A stretch of 64,000 nucleotides of DNA, taken from NCBI GenBank assembly GCA_937943625.1, contig CALEAD010000079.1, positions 26,061 to 90,060 on the forward strand. The letters run 5' to 3'. The position numbers and the translations under genes are program-made. Below the pieces are notes generated by a model. It was given only the letters and a program-made list of their open reading frames with translations, was not told the origin of the DNA and did not search any database. The number at the start of each line of letters is the position of its first letter. The first letter of the stretch is position 1. Origin of the DNA: an uncultured Anaerolineae bacterium (GTDB lineage: Bacteria; Chloroflexota; Anaerolineae; Promineifilales; Promineifilaceae). Shown piece by piece: positions 27,770-37,400 of this stretch.

Positions 27770-27896
27770 CAACAGATTCTCCTATTACGCCCTGCTTTAT
27801 ACAGCAACACGGCGCAGTTTTTCAAGCCTGGTCAGCAGACTCTCAGCATGAATAGCATCAATTTGCCCAGCTTTTCTAAGAAAAATGGACAATATA

Positions 27897-27926
27897 TTGA
27901 CAATATGTGAACGATCAGTTTAGAAT
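27897..27926 (+). promoter_or_regulatory. Sigma-70-type promoter of the SDR/DICT/SRPBCC/CrtI-like cluster
   Basis: TTGACA (27897-27902), 18-base spacer, TAGAAT (27921-27926), placing the start near 27933 and a leader of about 85 bases before the SDR ATG. 'GACAATAT' occurs twice, at 27888 and 27899, 11 bases apart (one helical turn) and overlapping the -35: a candidate operator. Confidence 0.65.
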
Positions 27927-28019
27927 AGGAGGCGTTGTTCAATATGCTGGTCAGTTGCCCGCCAGCACCTGATACGAAACCCGACTAACACGCTTACAAA
28001 CTCAATTTTAGGAACCCTT

Positions 28020-28661
28020 ATGAAAACCGCCATCATTTGGGGTGCGCATGGCGGCATTGGTCGCGCCCTGTGTACCCTACTAAAGCAAGAAGATTGGTAC
28101 GTCGTTGCCATCAGCCGTCATGCCGATGTGTTAGAAGCGGCTGTTGACCTTTCGCTGCAAGCAGACGTCAACAGTGAATATGACGTGCAGCGCGCCATTC
28201 AAGCAGCCAGCTTCGAGATTGACGCGGCGCAGTTGTGGATTTATGCCGTCGGTGATATTACGGCCGTTCCTGTGCAGCGTATGTCCCTGGGCGAATGGCA
28301 GCGTATTTTGCACGCAAACCTGACCGGCGCCTTTCTCACCACGCATCACAGCTTACCCTTGTTGGCAAGCGACGCCCACCTCTTCTACCTGGGCGCCGTC
28401 AGTGAGCGACTGCGCCTGCCAGGGCTGTCTGCCTACGTAGCTGCTAAAGCAGGCCTGGAGGCGTTTGCCGAGGCACTGCGCAAAGAAGAACGCCGGCGCA
28501 AGGTAACCGTGGTGCGCCCCGGAGCCGTAGCCACACCGCTGTGGCACAAAGTACCCATGGCGCTGCCCAAAAATGCAGCAACAGCAGAAAAAGTTGCCAC
28601 ACTCATCCTAAAGGCCTATCATAGTGGGCAGAGTGGCCATTTGGATATAACCGCACATTGA
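28020..28661 (+). CDS. Short-chain dehydrogenase/reductase (SDR)
   Basis: 213 residues. The cofactor loop is 'IIWGAHGGIGRAL' (GxxxGxG type), the Asn strand 'ILHANLTGAFLTTHH', and the catalytic Tyr-Lys pair 'YVAAKAGLEAF' with Ser in 'GAVSER'. The C-terminal lid is short. Substrate unknown; it opens a four-gene rightward cluster with DICT-like, SRPBCC-like and CrtI-like genes spaced by 14, 4 and 58 bases. AGGA lies eight bases before ATG. Confidence 0.9.
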   Translation: MKTAIIWGAHGGIGRALCTLLKQEDWYVVAISRHADVLEAAVDLSLQADVNSEYDVQRAIQAASFEIDAAQLWIYAVGDITAVPVQRMSLGEWQRILHANLTGAFLTTHHSLPLLASDAHLFYLGAVSERLRLPGLSAYVAAKAGLEAFAEALRKEERRRKVTVVRPGAVATPLWHKVPMALPKNAATAEKVATLILKAYHSGQSGHLDITAH

Positions 28662-28675
28662 CCTGAAGCATACCC

Positions 28676-29272
28676 ATGAACAGACCGATCGAAATCCTCG
28701 AAACCTTTTACCAGCGCATGATGCCCCTTTTTACGCCACAAGCTGAGCGCCTGTTGGAAACCATCAACCGCGAAACCTTTCGCGAAGTGGCATTCCGCTA
28801 CACCTTTTCTGTCGAGGCCATGACCAAAATCAGCCACATCATTGAGGACGCGGCGCTGAGCAGTTATCGCCAGACAGATTTTCACGCTTCTTTCCAATAT
28901 CTTTCGCGCCTGGTGCCCCAGAAGGACAGATACGTTCGCCTGGCAAGCGCCAGCAAAAAGCTGTGGCTGTACGGCGCACCTGACCTGGTAGACAACACAT
29001 CGTTAAATGCGCTGCTCACATCGCCACAGGTAGTGCACGTGGATACCAGTGGCACACCGTTGGTCAACTATTGGTACGTGGTGGCCTATGGGGATGATGT
29101 AAGTATGACTTTGCTGGCACAAGAAATTCCCGCGCTCAGCGGCTCAGAACGCTATTATGAGGGCTTTTACACCTTCGATGTGAACAGTGCCTATCAGGTA
29201 ATTGCTATTTTGCACCGCATTTACCCAGACCTTGTGCCAGAACCCATAGTGCCGGAGTTTAGGATAAGGTAA
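28676..29272 (+). CDS. DICT-like sensory domain protein
   Basis: 198 residues, one domain. 'FSVEAMTKISHIIEDAALSS' followed by 'FQYLSRLVPQKDRYVRLA' and 'LWLYGAPDLVDN' resembles the DICT domain described near diguanylate cyclases and two-component proteins, often in cyanobacteria, though I assign it by pattern and not by search. The C-terminal part 'SMTLLAQEIPALSGSERYYE' fits the expected end of the domain. No DNA-binding or catalytic part is attached, so it may act as a stand-alone sensor or partner for its neighbours. Alternative: an unrelated small-molecule-binding fold. Confidence 0.6.
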   Translation: MNRPIEILETFYQRMMPLFTPQAERLLETINRETFREVAFRYTFSVEAMTKISHIIEDAALSSYRQTDFHASFQYLSRLVPQKDRYVRLASASKKLWLYGAPDLVDNTSLNALLTSPQVVHVDTSGTPLVNYWYVVAYGDDVSMTLLAQEIPALSGSERYYEGFYTFDVNSAYQVIAILHRIYPDLVPEPIVPEFRIR

Positions 29273-29276
29273 CAGG

Positions 29277-29747
29277 ATGCCTGTTTTTGACTTTTGCTTT
29301 CAGATTAATGCGCCGCTCACGGCCGTTTCCGGCTTTCACCACGATACGCGCATTCTCAAAAAGCTGACGCCGCCGCCCATTTTTGTGCAAATTCACCGCT
29401 TTGAACCGCTGGCAGAGGGGTCAGAAGCGGAATTTACGCTCTGGTTTGGGCCGCTGCCGGTGCGCTGGCTGGCGATTCACAGCAACGTCAGCCAGGCCGG
29501 TTTTACAGATACGCAGGCAAAAGGGCCTTTGCACCGCTGGGTGCACACGCATCGCTTTGCGGCCGTTTCCGCAAACGTCACCCAGGTGCACGAACACATT
29601 GAGTATGAGCACGACAGCGGCTGGCGTGGCCTCTTCAGCCGCCTGCTTTTTGCCCGCCCTGGATTGTACTTCCTCTTCACGGCGCGCAAATTCCTTACTC
29701 GCTGGCACGTGGCGCGCGCCCTGCACAGTGTTCAATCCGCAACCTGA
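29277..29747 (+). CDS. SRPBCC-like (START/Bet v1 fold) ligand-binding protein
   Basis: 156 residues. 'FDFCFQINAPLTAVSGFHHD' at the start, 'FTLWFGPLPVRWLAIHSNV' in the middle and 'HRWVHTHRF' toward the end follow the pattern of SRPBCC lipid/hydrophobic-ligand proteins. It lies four bases after the DICT-like gene, ribosome site inside that gene. A role in carrying or modifying the hydrophobic product of the FAD enzyme downstream is inference only. The C-terminal helix 'ARKFLTRWHVARALHSVQ' is basic and amphipathic, possibly membrane-touching. Confidence 0.65.
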   Translation: MPVFDFCFQINAPLTAVSGFHHDTRILKKLTPPPIFVQIHRFEPLAEGSEAEFTLWFGPLPVRWLAIHSNVSQAGFTDTQAKGPLHRWVHTHRFAAVSANVTQVHEHIEYEHDSGWRGLFSRLLFARPGLYFLFTARKFLTRWHVARALHSVQSAT

Positions 29748-29750
29748 AAT

Positions 29751-29789
29751 CGGTGGCGGTCAGCCGTCGGCGGTTAGCCGTCATTTACG
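29751..29789. repeat. Family A core fragment inside an operon gap
   Basis: 'GCGGTCAGCCGTCGGCGGTT' plus 'AGCCGTCATTTACGGAGGAG'. The fragment donates the GGAGGAG ribosome site of the next gene. Confidence 0.55.
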
Positions 29790-29805
29790 GAGGAGTTTTC
29801 CCATC

Positions 29806-31323
29806 ATGGCGCACACCATTATCATTGGCGCCGGCATCGGCGGGCTAACGGCCGCCGCATTGCTGCTAAAGGCTGGCCATCAGGTTATTGTGTTAGAAGC
29901 GCACGTCTACCCTGGCGGCTGCGCCGGCACCTTCTATCATAAAAAGTTCCGCTTCGACGCGGGCGCGACGCTGGCGGGCGGCTTTTCCGCCAACGGCCCG
30001 CACGCGCGCCTGGCCGAAATTCTAGAGCTGAGCTGGCCCATCCGCCCAGCCGACCCGGCCTGGGTGGTGCATCTACCCGACGGCCGTACCGTGACGCAGT
30101 GGGCCGACGCCGCGCAATGGCAGGCGGAACGGGTGGCCGCCTTCCCCACTGCCGAACCCTTCTGGCACACGCAAGAGATGCTGGCAGATGTGAGTTGGGA
30201 TATTGCTTCGCGGCCGTTTCCCTGGCCCCCCACCTCGGCGCAAGATGTGTGGACGCTGGCACAAAGTTTGCGTCCACGCACGCTGCGCACGCTGCCCTAC
30301 CTGCTGCGCACTATCGGCAGTCTGGCGCCCCAGGATGACCCGATGTTCCGCGCCTTTCTGGACGGGCAACTGCTCATCTCGGCGCAAACAACGGCCGAAC
30401 ATGCCAGCGCGCTGTATGGCAGCGCCGCCCTGGATTTGCCGCGGCGCGGCGTCAACCACGTGCAGGGCGGCATTGGCGCCCTGGCAGACACGCTGGTGAG
30501 CTGGATTCGCGCCCATGGCGGGGAAGTGCTTTTCCGCCAGGAGGTGACACACATCGAGGTGAAAGCAGGGCGGGCAACGGCCGTTGTCACCAAAAAAGGG
30601 CTGCGCCTGGCTGCTGATCACGTGCTGGCCAACCTGACCCCCTGGGCGCTACGCGCGCTGTTGAGCGAACAGGCTCCTGCCAGTTTGCGGCGCGAGGTGG
30701 CGCAGCGCCCGGCAACCTGGGGCGCCTTCACGCTCTACCTGGGGCTAGACGCCAGCTGGCTGCCCGCAGGCATGCCCAGCCATCAGCAAATTATCCTTGA
30801 CCCCACACGGCCGTTGGGCGAGGGCAACTCCGTCTTCATCTCCATGTCCGACGCGCACGATAAAAGCCGCGCACCGGCCGGAATGCGCACTGCCACACTC
30901 TCGACGCATACGGCAGTTGCCCCCTGGTGGCAGCTACGCCAGGGGCATGACAAAGAGGCCTACGAAGCGCGCCGCGCCGACTACAGCGAACGGTTGCTGC
31001 GCGCCGCGGAGCAGGCCATTCCCGGCATTCGCCAGGCAGCGCAGCTCATTTTGCCCGGCACCCCCGTCACTTTTGCGTTTTACACGCGCCGTCCCGGCGG
31101 CATGGTGGGCGGCTTTCCCCAAACCTCTATTTTTAACGCGCGCGGCCCACAAACAGGCATCGCCAATTTATGGCTCGTGGGCGACTCGATTTTCCCTGGC
31201 CAGTCTACGGCAGGGGTAACGCTAGGGGGGATGCGGGTAGCAACGGCCGTTTTGCAGCAGCGTGAATGGCAACGGTCGTTTGCCCTGCGCCGGCCGCTGA
31301 AAACAGCATCCCGTGAAGCGTAA
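29806..31323 (+). CDS. FAD-dependent phytoene-desaturase/carotene-isomerase-like oxidoreductase
   Basis: 505 residues from the ATG at 29806 with GGAGGAG; the long ORF-track frame upstream overlaps the previous gene out of frame. 'TIIIGAGIGGLTAAALLLKAG' is the dinucleotide-binding fold and 'VLEAHVYPGGCAGTF' the FAD-binding Glu strand followed by the family's GG motif. The C-terminal 'LWLVGDSIFPGQSTAGVTLG' matches CrtI/CrtISO proteins. Such enzymes desaturate, isomerise or saturate polyisoprenoids. Its presence with SDR and lipid-binding partners suggests isoprenoid or pigment chemistry, but no phytoene synthase lies nearby. Confidence 0.88.
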   Translation: MAHTIIIGAGIGGLTAAALLLKAGHQVIVLEAHVYPGGCAGTFYHKKFRFDAGATLAGGFSANGPHARLAEILELSWPIRPADPAWVVHLPDGRTVTQWADAAQWQAERVAAFPTAEPFWHTQEMLADVSWDIASRPFPWPPTSAQDVWTLAQSLRPRTLRTLPYLLRTIGSLAPQDDPMFRAFLDGQLLISAQTTAEHASALYGSAALDLPRRGVNHVQGGIGALADTLVSWIRAHGGEVLFRQEVTHIEVKAGRATAVVTKKGLRLAADHVLANLTPWALRALLSEQAPASLRREVAQRPATWGAFTLYLGLDASWLPAGMPSHQQIILDPTRPLGEGNSVFISMSDAHDKSRAPAGMRTATLSTHTAVAPWWQLRQGHDKEAYEARRADYSERLLRAAEQAIPGIRQAAQLILPGTPVTFAFYTRRPGGMVGGFPQTSIFNARGPQTGIANLWLVGDSIFPGQSTAGVTLGGMRVATAVLQQREWQRSFALRRPLKTASREA

Positions 31324-31420
31324 AAGCACTCTGCCAAGACAGAAAATTTTTGCCTGGTAAGCAATGTCATCGGGGTAACAACCCGTCCATGTATAGTGGC
31401 CAAGGGCATAATCTGATATT

Positions 31421-31444
31421 TTGTCAGCTTGTCAGCTTGTCAGG
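31421..31444. repeat. Three-copy tandem 8-mer TTGTCAGC
   Basis: TTGTCAGC-TTGTCAGC-TTGTCAGG in the 148-base gap between convergent genes. No hairpin terminator was seen in this gap. Confidence 0.6.
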
Positions 31445-31471
31445 TATAGAGTTGCTGTGCTAGTGACGCAA

Positions 31472-34400
31472 CTAGGGGCAGACCGCATTGCCCATGTCGT
31501 AATAGCGGCTTAGGTCAATGGCAGAAGCACCATGGGGCCAGACGGCCGTTTCCTCATCTGAACCGTAGAAAACCTGCACAAATACGCCAAAAGGATTTGC
31601 CAGCGCAGCCAATTCTGCTGCTGCGTTGATTTGCATTTCTATCACCCACTGCCTGTTGTTGCCGCCGACAACGGCCGTCCAGTTGTTGCTGATGTAGTCA
31701 GGGTTCCAGCCCTGCCCGTCTATGTTGTTGCCAATGCCGGCAAGAACGGCCGTTTCCCCATCACGCCGCACCAAAAACGCGCGATCGGCCGTGTCGGGAT
31801 CCCCGCCATTATTCGTCGTATCCAGATAAAGTTGTACCACGTCACCGGCATCAGGCGTTTCATCATTCACCAAAAATGCCAGGTACAAATTGACCGCATC
31901 GCGCACAAAGTAAACCTGCACCAGGCGCGCGCGGTTGTCCCCCGGCTGAATCTGGAACAGCGGCAGCGCCGGCCACTCCAATACATTAAAGACACCATCT
32001 ATCAACGGCGGCGTACTTACACAACTCAGCACCAGTCCGGCGGGAATGGGCGTTACCGTCGGCGTAGCCGTCGGCAGCGGCGTAGCCGTCCAGGTTGGCG
32101 AGGGGGTTGGCGTGTTTGTGGGTGAGGGCGTTATGGTGGGCGTGGCCGTATTAGTTGGCGTCGCTGATGGCGAAGGAGTCTGCGTTGGTGTGGCTGTTGG
32201 CCCCGGCGTGTCCGTCGCCGTAGGCGCAAGCGTAACGGTTGGTGTAGGGGTGGCTGGCTGGGTAGCCGGATTGTCGGGAACGAGTGGGTTTGTGCCCTGC
32301 GCCACTTCCAGTCCATCGCTCCAGCCATCCCCATCCGTGTCAGGATTATTTGGGTTTGTGCCGTAGATGAATATTTCATCCCAGTCGCTCAACAAATCCC
32401 CGTCCGTGTCCCGCTTCAGAGGGTTAGTGCCATACTTCAGCACCTCTTCCCCATCCGTCAGGCCATCCCCGTCTGTATCTGGATTCCTGGGATCTGTGCC
32501 CAAAATGGCTTCCTGGGCGTCGCTCAGGCCATCTCCATCGCTGTCTACGACGTTGATGTCTGGCGTTGGCGTTTCTCCTGGGGTAGGCGATGTGTCCACA
32601 ACGGCCGCAACCGTGGCTGTACTCGTCGCGCGCGGCTCTATGCCCAAGAAGCGATCCTGATTGGCGAACAGGGCAATGCTGGAAATAATACAGGCCAGCG
32701 TAAGCAAAAAAATCAGCACATATACCAGCCAGGCCGGGATCAACGTGCCCGCCTGCGCCTCACCGCTCAGGCGCTGCTCGGCGCCGCTAACAGAACGCAC
32801 AATCACCTCATAAGGACACAGCTCACCGCTACTGAAAAGCGACTGAGAGCGGGCGCTGATCTCCAGTTCTACCCGCGCAACCTGCCCCGGCTGCAAGCGA
32901 ATGCGCCCTGTTTCTCCGCGAAATTGCAGCCCATTTTGCCGATCACGCGCCACCAGGCTGAAGTCATCAGGGCTGTTGCCCGTGTTCTGAATGGAAACGG
33001 TGACGGTGGCTGGCAGCTTCACCACTGGCTGATCGAGGCTGGCGGTGAATTCGGTAAATGGGTTAATGAAAACGGACGCCGTTGCTGCTACCTGAAGCTG
33101 TGGCTGCCTTTGCGAAACCACTTCCAGGCGCAGGCGCTGCCTGCCGGTTGGCGTATTGCCGCTGCGCGGTGGGCGCACGGTCAGGGTCAGGGTCACGCGC
33201 CCACCGGCTGGCAAATCGCGGAACCCTTCCAGGGTGATCCATTCCTCTGGCAGGCCAGTCACGCGCAGGCGCACACGGTCAGGCACGCTGCTGCGATTGA
33301 CCACTTCAACCGCCAGTTGTGCCGCTTCGCCAGGGTTTACAGAGACTTTATCGCGCGCCAGGTAAATGGCGATTGGGGGGCTTTCCATTGTTGTCGCAGA
33401 GGTGGCGGCGGGTCGGGTGGCAGGTACGGCCGTTGGCAGTTGTGTAGGCGCTTCGCTGATGGGCGTAGTGGGGGCAATTGGCGGCGTGGTGCGGCCGGGG
33501 GTAGCCTGGCCGCCGGGCACCGGGGACGGCATCTCCTTGCGCGGCCCGTGCAGAACCAGCTCGTATGGGCCAATTTTCAGGCGCGAACCGGGTTGAAGGG
33601 GGGTGGGCGTATCGCCACGCAGGCGACGGCCGTCGAGCCAGGTTCCATTCAGCCCACCCATATCCACCACTTCCCAACCGAGCGAGGTAGCTTGCAGCCG
33701 CGCGTGGTAGCGCGAGACGCCATCTGCCGGCAGCACAATGTCGTTGTCCACATTGCGCCCCAGGCGAATGACGGGATTGGTCAGCGGCGCTTTGCTCACG
33801 GGTTGGCCGGGCGTTTCAATGTGCAAGACGTAGCCGCTGGGCGCTTCTTTCACCTGCTGCAGAATGTCTGCTTCTTGTGCTTCCTGGCGCGAGAGGATGC
33901 GCGTTGGTGCGCCTTCCAGCGAGACAATGGCGCTGCGCATATTTTTGGCCATCTCCTGGCCGGTAGCAAAGCGGTGATTAGGGTCTTTGGCCAGGGCGCG
34001 GCGCACCAGACTATCTATCAACCGGGGCACGTCGCCGCGTATCTGGCTGGGGGAGGTGGGCATAACGCCGCTACGGTGTGCGGCAATCGCCTCCGATAAA
34101 TTCTGAAACTCAAAGGGAAGACGATTGGTCACCAGTTCATACAAGACAACACCCAGGGCATAGAGGTCGGAACGGCCGTCTAGCGGCTGCCCCTCACACT
34201 GTTCTGGGGACATATACATGGGCGTGCCCAGGGTTGCGCCACTTTGCGTAATGTCTGCCCCCTCCCCCACCTTTACCAGGCCAAAGTCCGTGAGCACGGC
34301 GCGGAATGGCTGCTCATTCGGCTGGTCAGGCTGCGCCAGCCTTTTCAGAATGATATTGCCTGGTTTGACATCACGATGAATGATGCCCAGGGAATGGGCG

Positions 34401-34789
34401 TAGTGCAACGCCTCAGCAATTTGTGCCACAATTTGCAGGCTTTGCGCCAGGGGCAAGAATTTCTGCATCCGCTGCAGCCGCTGGAGATGTTCGCGCAGAC
34501 TGCCCCCCTCAACGTACTCCATAGCAATGAAGAGGCCTGCTTCCGAATCGCCAAAGTCAAAGACACGCACAATAGAGGGGTGATCCAGGCGTGCGGCCGT
34601 TTTTGCTTCTTGCACCAGCCGGTCGCGGAACTCACGCTGGCGGGCAAAATGAGCGTGCATCAGCTTGATCGCCACGGCACGATCCAGGTTCAGGTCATAA
34701 GCGCGGTAAACCGTGCCCATTCCGCCATCCCCTAGCAGGGAGTCAATGCGATAACGACTATTGATCGTATGGCCAACAAGCGTACTCAT
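31472..34789 (-). CDS. Membrane Ser/Thr kinase with FHA, TSP3 repeats and C-terminal CBM9-like domain
   Basis: 1105 residues. Kinase residues 10-270: '[15 protein letters not shown]', 'VAIKLM', '[11 protein letters not shown]' (Asp about 140), 'LTDFGLVK', '[10 protein letters not shown]'. FHA phosphothreonine-binding domain about 333-396 ('[20 protein letters not shown]'). Two Ig-like beta regions follow, then one membrane helix about 685-710 ('[18 protein letters not shown]'). Outside are four thrombospondin type-3 calcium loops ('[12 protein letters not shown]', '[12 protein letters not shown]' and so on, about 743-836), a Thr/Pro linker, and a last domain like CBM9/family-9 carbohydrate-binding ('[15 protein letters not shown]'). 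A Hanks-type kinase that may sense calcium or glycans. Confidence 0.92.
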   Translation of the reverse strand: MSTLVGHTINSRYRIDSLLGDGGMGTVYRAYDLNLDRAVAIKLMHAHFARQREFRDRLVQEAKTAARLDHPSIVRVFDFGDSEAGLFIAMEYVEGGSLREHLQRLQRMQKFLPLAQSLQIVAQIAEALHYAHSLGIIHRDVKPGNIILKRLAQPDQPNEQPFRAVLTDFGLVKVGEGADITQSGATLGTPMYMSPEQCEGQPLDGRSDLYALGVVLYELVTNRLPFEFQNLSEAIAAHRSGVMPTSPSQIRGDVPRLIDSLVRRALAKDPNHRFATGQEMAKNMRSAIVSLEGAPTRILSRQEAQEADILQQVKEAPSGYVLHIETPGQPVSKAPLTNPVIRLGRNVDNDIVLPADGVSRYHARLQATSLGWEVVDMGGLNGTWLDGRRLRGDTPTPLQPGSRLKIGPYELVLHGPRKEMPSPVPGGQATPGRTTPPIAPTTPISEAPTQLPTAVPATRPAATSATTMESPPIAIYLARDKVSVNPGEAAQLAVEVVNRSSVPDRVRLRVTGLPEEWITLEGFRDLPAGGRVTLTLTVRPPRSGNTPTGRQRLRLEVVSQRQPQLQVAATASVFINPFTEFTASLDQPVVKLPATVTVSIQNTGNSPDDFSLVARDRQNGLQFRGETGRIRLQPGQVARVELEISARSQSLFSSGELCPYEVIVRSVSGAEQRLSGEAQAGTLIPAWLVYVLIFLLTLACIISSIALFANQDRFLGIEPRATSTATVAAVVDTSPTPGETPTPDINVVDSDGDGLSDAQEAILGTDPRNPDTDGDGLTDGEEVLKYGTNPLKRDTDGDLLSDWDEIFIYGTNPNNPDTDGDGWSDGLEVAQGTNPLVPDNPATQPATPTPTVTLAPTATDTPGPTATPTQTPSPSATPTNTATPTITPSPTNTPTPSPTWTATPLPTATPTVTPIPAGLVLSCVSTPPLIDGVFNVLEWPALPLFQIQPGDNRARLVQVYFVRDAVNLYLAFLVNDETPDAGDVVQLYLDTTNNGGDPDTADRAFLVRRDGETAVLAGIGNNIDGQGWNPDYISNNWTAVVGGNNRQWVIEMQINAAAELAALANPFGVFVQVFYGSDEETAVWPHGASAIDLSRYYDMGNAVCP

Positions 34790-34837
34790 AAGATGAACCC
34801 CTCATATATGACTATTGTAGCGCAGTTATTGCAGGTT

Positions 34838-34980
34838 GGGGCATGGTTGAAGCAATCTTTATAACTTGACCGCTGACTGCCGACCGCTGACCACGATTTT
34901 GCCAGTAAGGGGGACGGCCGTCGGTCGTCTGCAATCAAAAATTTATAAAGCACCCTTTTCAGAGAAAATGAATCATGCCC
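34838..34980. repeat. Palindromic intergenic repeat, family A (full-length)
   Basis: 143 bases. Left end 'GGGGCATGGTTGAAGCAATC', right end 'GAGAAAATGAATCATGCCC', which are imperfect inverted repeats of each other. Core 'GACCGCTGACTGCCGACCGC' and 'GACGGCCGTCGGTCGTCTGC'. One of three copies that keep both ends (with 43109 and 60082). Confidence 0.85.
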
Positions 34981-35054
34981 AGGTTCGTTGGTTGTTTAGA
35001 ATTAACAAACCAACAAACTAACACCCCCCAAACACACGATCAACTTCAACTGCG

Positions 35055-36092
35055 TCACGCCAGCAGGCGCTGCAACGCCGATAACAACTGCTCAACCTGC
35101 AGCTCACCTACCCAATAATGCGTGACCGCGCGAAAACGACGCGGGCCAACGGCACCCAGCCAGATGTTTTGCGCGCTTAGGGCATGGGCAATTTCGGCAG
35201 CACTTTGCGTTACTTCGTCTGCCAGGTCAAAGAAAACGATATTGGTCTTGACCTGCGCCGGGTCAATGCGAAAGCCGGGAATTTGCGTCAGCCCCTGCGC
35301 CAACTGCTGGGCGTGCGCGTGGTCGTCGGCCAGCCGCTCTATCATTTCTTGCAAGGCCACGATGCCGGCGGCAGCGAGAATGCCGGCCTGTCTCATGCCG
35401 CCGCCAAGCTGTTTACGCACGCGGCGGGCGCGGTAAATGAAGTCAGCAGAACCACAAAGCAAAGAACCAACGGGGGCGCATAACCCTTTGCTCAGGCAAA
35501 AGGAGACGGAGTCTACGTGTTGGGTAATGTTGGAGGCGGGCAGGTTGAGGGCAACGGCCGTATTAAACAGACGCGCCCCATCCAGATGCACGGCCAGCCC
35601 ATGCTGCGCCGCAATGGCTCTGACACCGGCAAAATAGTCGGGCGGGATGGGGTAGCCACCGCGCTCGCCATAACTGTTTTCCAATAAAATGAGGCGGCTG
35701 CGGGGTAAATGCGGATCATCTTCACAAATGGCTGCGCGGATGTCTGCCAACGCCATGCGCCCGGCATAGTCCGTAGGCAGGGGGTGAGGCACAACACCTC
35801 CCAGTGCGGCCATGCCGCCTGCTTCCCACTTGTAGGTGTGGGCGTCTTCCCCCACTATCGCCTCGTCACCGCGCCCGGCATGGCTGAGAATAGCAACCAG
35901 GTTGCCCATTGTGCCGCTGGCGACAAACAGCGCCGCTTCCATGCCCACCTTTGCCGCTGCCAGCCGCTCCAGCTCGTTCACGGTGGGGTCTTCACCGTAC
36001 ACATCGTCGCCGACAACGGCCGTTGCCATCGCCTGGCGCATCGTCGGAGTTGGCCAGCTTACCGTATCAGAACGAAAATCAATCTTGTCCAT
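35055..36092 (-). CDS. ltaE: Low-specificity L-threonine aldolase
   Basis: 345 residues from the ATG at 36092; the 12 extra ORF-track codons lie over the promoter. 'FRSDTVSWPTPTMRQAMATA' and 'VGDDVYGEDPTVNELE' are the conserved N-terminus, 'HLDGARLFNTAVAL' the PLP-contacting Asp, and 'VSFCLSKGLCAPVGSLL' the Schiff-base Lys. It splits L-threonine or allo-threonine to glycine and acetaldehyde with PLP in the cytoplasm. Stands alone between two family A repeats. Confidence 0.94.
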   Translation of the reverse strand: MDKIDFRSDTVSWPTPTMRQAMATAVVGDDVYGEDPTVNELERLAAAKVGMEAALFVASGTMGNLVAILSHAGRGDEAIVGEDAHTYKWEAGGMAALGGVVPHPLPTDYAGRMALADIRAAICEDDPHLPRSRLILLENSYGERGGYPIPPDYFAGVRAIAAQHGLAVHLDGARLFNTAVALNLPASNITQHVDSVSFCLSKGLCAPVGSLLCGSADFIYRARRVRKQLGGGMRQAGILAAAGIVALQEMIERLADDHAHAQQLAQGLTQIPGFRIDPAQVKTNIVFFDLADEVTQSAAEIAHALSAQNIWLGAVGPRRFRAVTHYWVGELQVEQLLSALQRLLA

Positions 36093-36099
36093 AAGCGCA

Positions 36100-36105
36100 A
36101 GTTTA
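36100..36105 (-). promoter_or_regulatory. -10-like box, leaderless start of threonine aldolase
   Basis: Minus strand 'TAAACTTGCGCTTATG': TAAACT, seven bases, ATG; no SD sequence upstream. Confidence 0.5.
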
Positions 36106-36163
36106 CGTAATATGGAGCAGATGGGCAAGGCAGCAAGGTGGGTGGGAATTGAGAATTGCGATC

Positions 36164-36238
36164 TGACCGCAGACTACCGACGGCAGACCGCCCACTACTA
36201 GCAAAATCACAGTCAGCGGTCGGCAGTCAGCGGTCAAC
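36164..36238. repeat. Palindromic intergenic repeat, family A (core)
   Basis: 'CTGACCGCAGACTACCGACG' and 'CAGTCAGCGGTCGGCAGTCA' form the inverted core; outer ends are missing. Lies in the divergent gap between the aldolase and the flippase-like gene. Confidence 0.65.
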
Positions 36239-36293
36239 CCAAACTGTTAACTGGCACTCTACACTCCGCATTCCCCATTCCCTATTCCCCATG

Positions 36294-36299
36294 TATAAT
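36294..36299 (+). promoter_or_regulatory. -10 box, leaderless promoter of flippase-like gene
   Basis: 'TGTATAATTCCGCCCCATG': TATAAT, eight bases, ATG. No ribosome site is possible in so short a leader. Confidence 0.6.
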
Positions 36300-36307
36300 T
36301 CCGCCCC

Positions 36308-37318
36308 ATGAATACCAGCGAACGCGCCAAAAGACGGCAGGTCTGGTTAGGCATTCTTATCAGCCTGGCCTGTATCATTATTCTCTTTTTCTTTATTAAT
36401 CCCATCGAATTGTTAGATGCGCTCAGAAAAGCGCGCTACGGTTATTTGCCTCTCACCGCGCTGGGCATGGTCGTTTTTCTCTTGCTGCGCGCCATTCGCT
36501 GGCGCTTTATGCTCAGCAACGAGCCGCCCTACAGCCAGGTGTTCCACATCCAAAACATCGGCTACATGCTCACCATGCTGTTGCCGCTGCGTCTGGGGGA
36601 TGTGGCGCGCGCCATTCTCATTGGCAATGTGCCCCCGGTGACGCTGGCGCGAGGGGTCTCGACGATGGTCGTGGAGCGTATTCTGGACATGGTGTTTATG
36701 GTCATCATCGTGCCCTTTGCCCTGGCCGAGGCGAACGTGGTCTCGCCGGAATTGAGCCAGGTTGGGCGGTTGTTTGGCGTGGCGGCAATTGGCGGGCTTT
36801 TGGTGCTCATCGTAGCAGCCAATCAACGGCCGTTGGCCAACCGCCTGACCATCCTTATCCTCAACCGCATCCCCTTTTTGCATACCGAAAGCTGGGCGCG
36901 CCGCGCCGACGATCTGTTGGCCGGCCTCAGCAGCCTCACCCGCGCCAAAGATGGCCTGGTTTTGCTATTTCTCAGCGTTGCCATCTGGCTGCCTATCATC
37001 TTTTCCTATCACATGACGCTGCTTGCCAGCAACTTGCAGCCTACTTTACCTATGACGCTTCTTACCATGGCTGCTGCTGCCTTCAGCATTGCCGCCCCTT
37101 CCTCGCCAGGGCAGATTGGCGTCTTTCACGCCGGCGTTACCTTTATGCTTGTCGAGGTCCTCCGCCAGCCAGGACCAGAAGCGCTGGCCTTTGCCACCAT
37201 TTATCAGGCGCTAAATATCCTTGTCATGGTTCTCGTCGGCATGGTCGGGCTGAAGGGAGCGGGCGTTACCTTTCGCAACGTAGTTACTGCCGCGCAGAAC
37301 TTTCGCAAAAAGGAGTAA
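36308..37318 (+). CDS. Lysylphosphatidylglycerol-synthase-type (UPF0104) membrane flippase-like protein
   Basis: 336 residues with seven or eight membrane helices. 'LLLRAIRWRFML', 'NIGYMLTMLLPLRLGDVARA' (the conserved N-G/P-R-x-G-E/D region) and 'STMVVERILDMVFMV' are hallmarks of the LPG synthase TM domain family. The soluble aminoacyl-transferase half of MprF is absent, as in many glycosyl-operon members, which are thought to move or modify lipids. It heads a plus-strand run with a GT4 enzyme and the methyltransferase/GT39 fusion, so a role in lipid-linked sugar handling is likely. Confidence 0.88.
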   Translation: MNTSERAKRRQVWLGILISLACIIILFFFINPIELLDALRKARYGYLPLTALGMVVFLLLRAIRWRFMLSNEPPYSQVFHIQNIGYMLTMLLPLRLGDVARAILIGNVPPVTLARGVSTMVVERILDMVFMVIIVPFALAEANVVSPELSQVGRLFGVAAIGGLLVLIVAANQRPLANRLTILILNRIPFLHTESWARRADDLLAGLSSLTRAKDGLVLLFLSVAIWLPIIFSYHMTLLASNLQPTLPMTLLTMAAAAFSIAAPSSPGQIGVFHAGVTFMLVEVLRQPGPEALAFATIYQALNILVMVLVGMVGLKGAGVTFRNVVTAAQNFRKKE

Positions 37319-37400
37319 AGGTTGGGAATGGAAGAGTGAAAATTGGAGGTTATTGTCAAGTCTCTAATCTCTACTCTCTCTATTTTTCATCGGAAACTTT

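Noticed and set aside
29383-29805. N-terminal extension of the CrtI-like ORF
   Set aside because: It reads the SRPBCC-like gene and a repeat in a wrong frame; the ATG at 29806 has GGAGGAG and starts at the FAD motif.
32924-34099. 391-aa plus-strand ORF
   Set aside because: It lies wholly antisense to the Ser/Thr kinase, whose frame has clear catalytic motifs; the plus-strand peptide has no family features and is rich in Arg, Gly, His and Gln as expected for a shadow.
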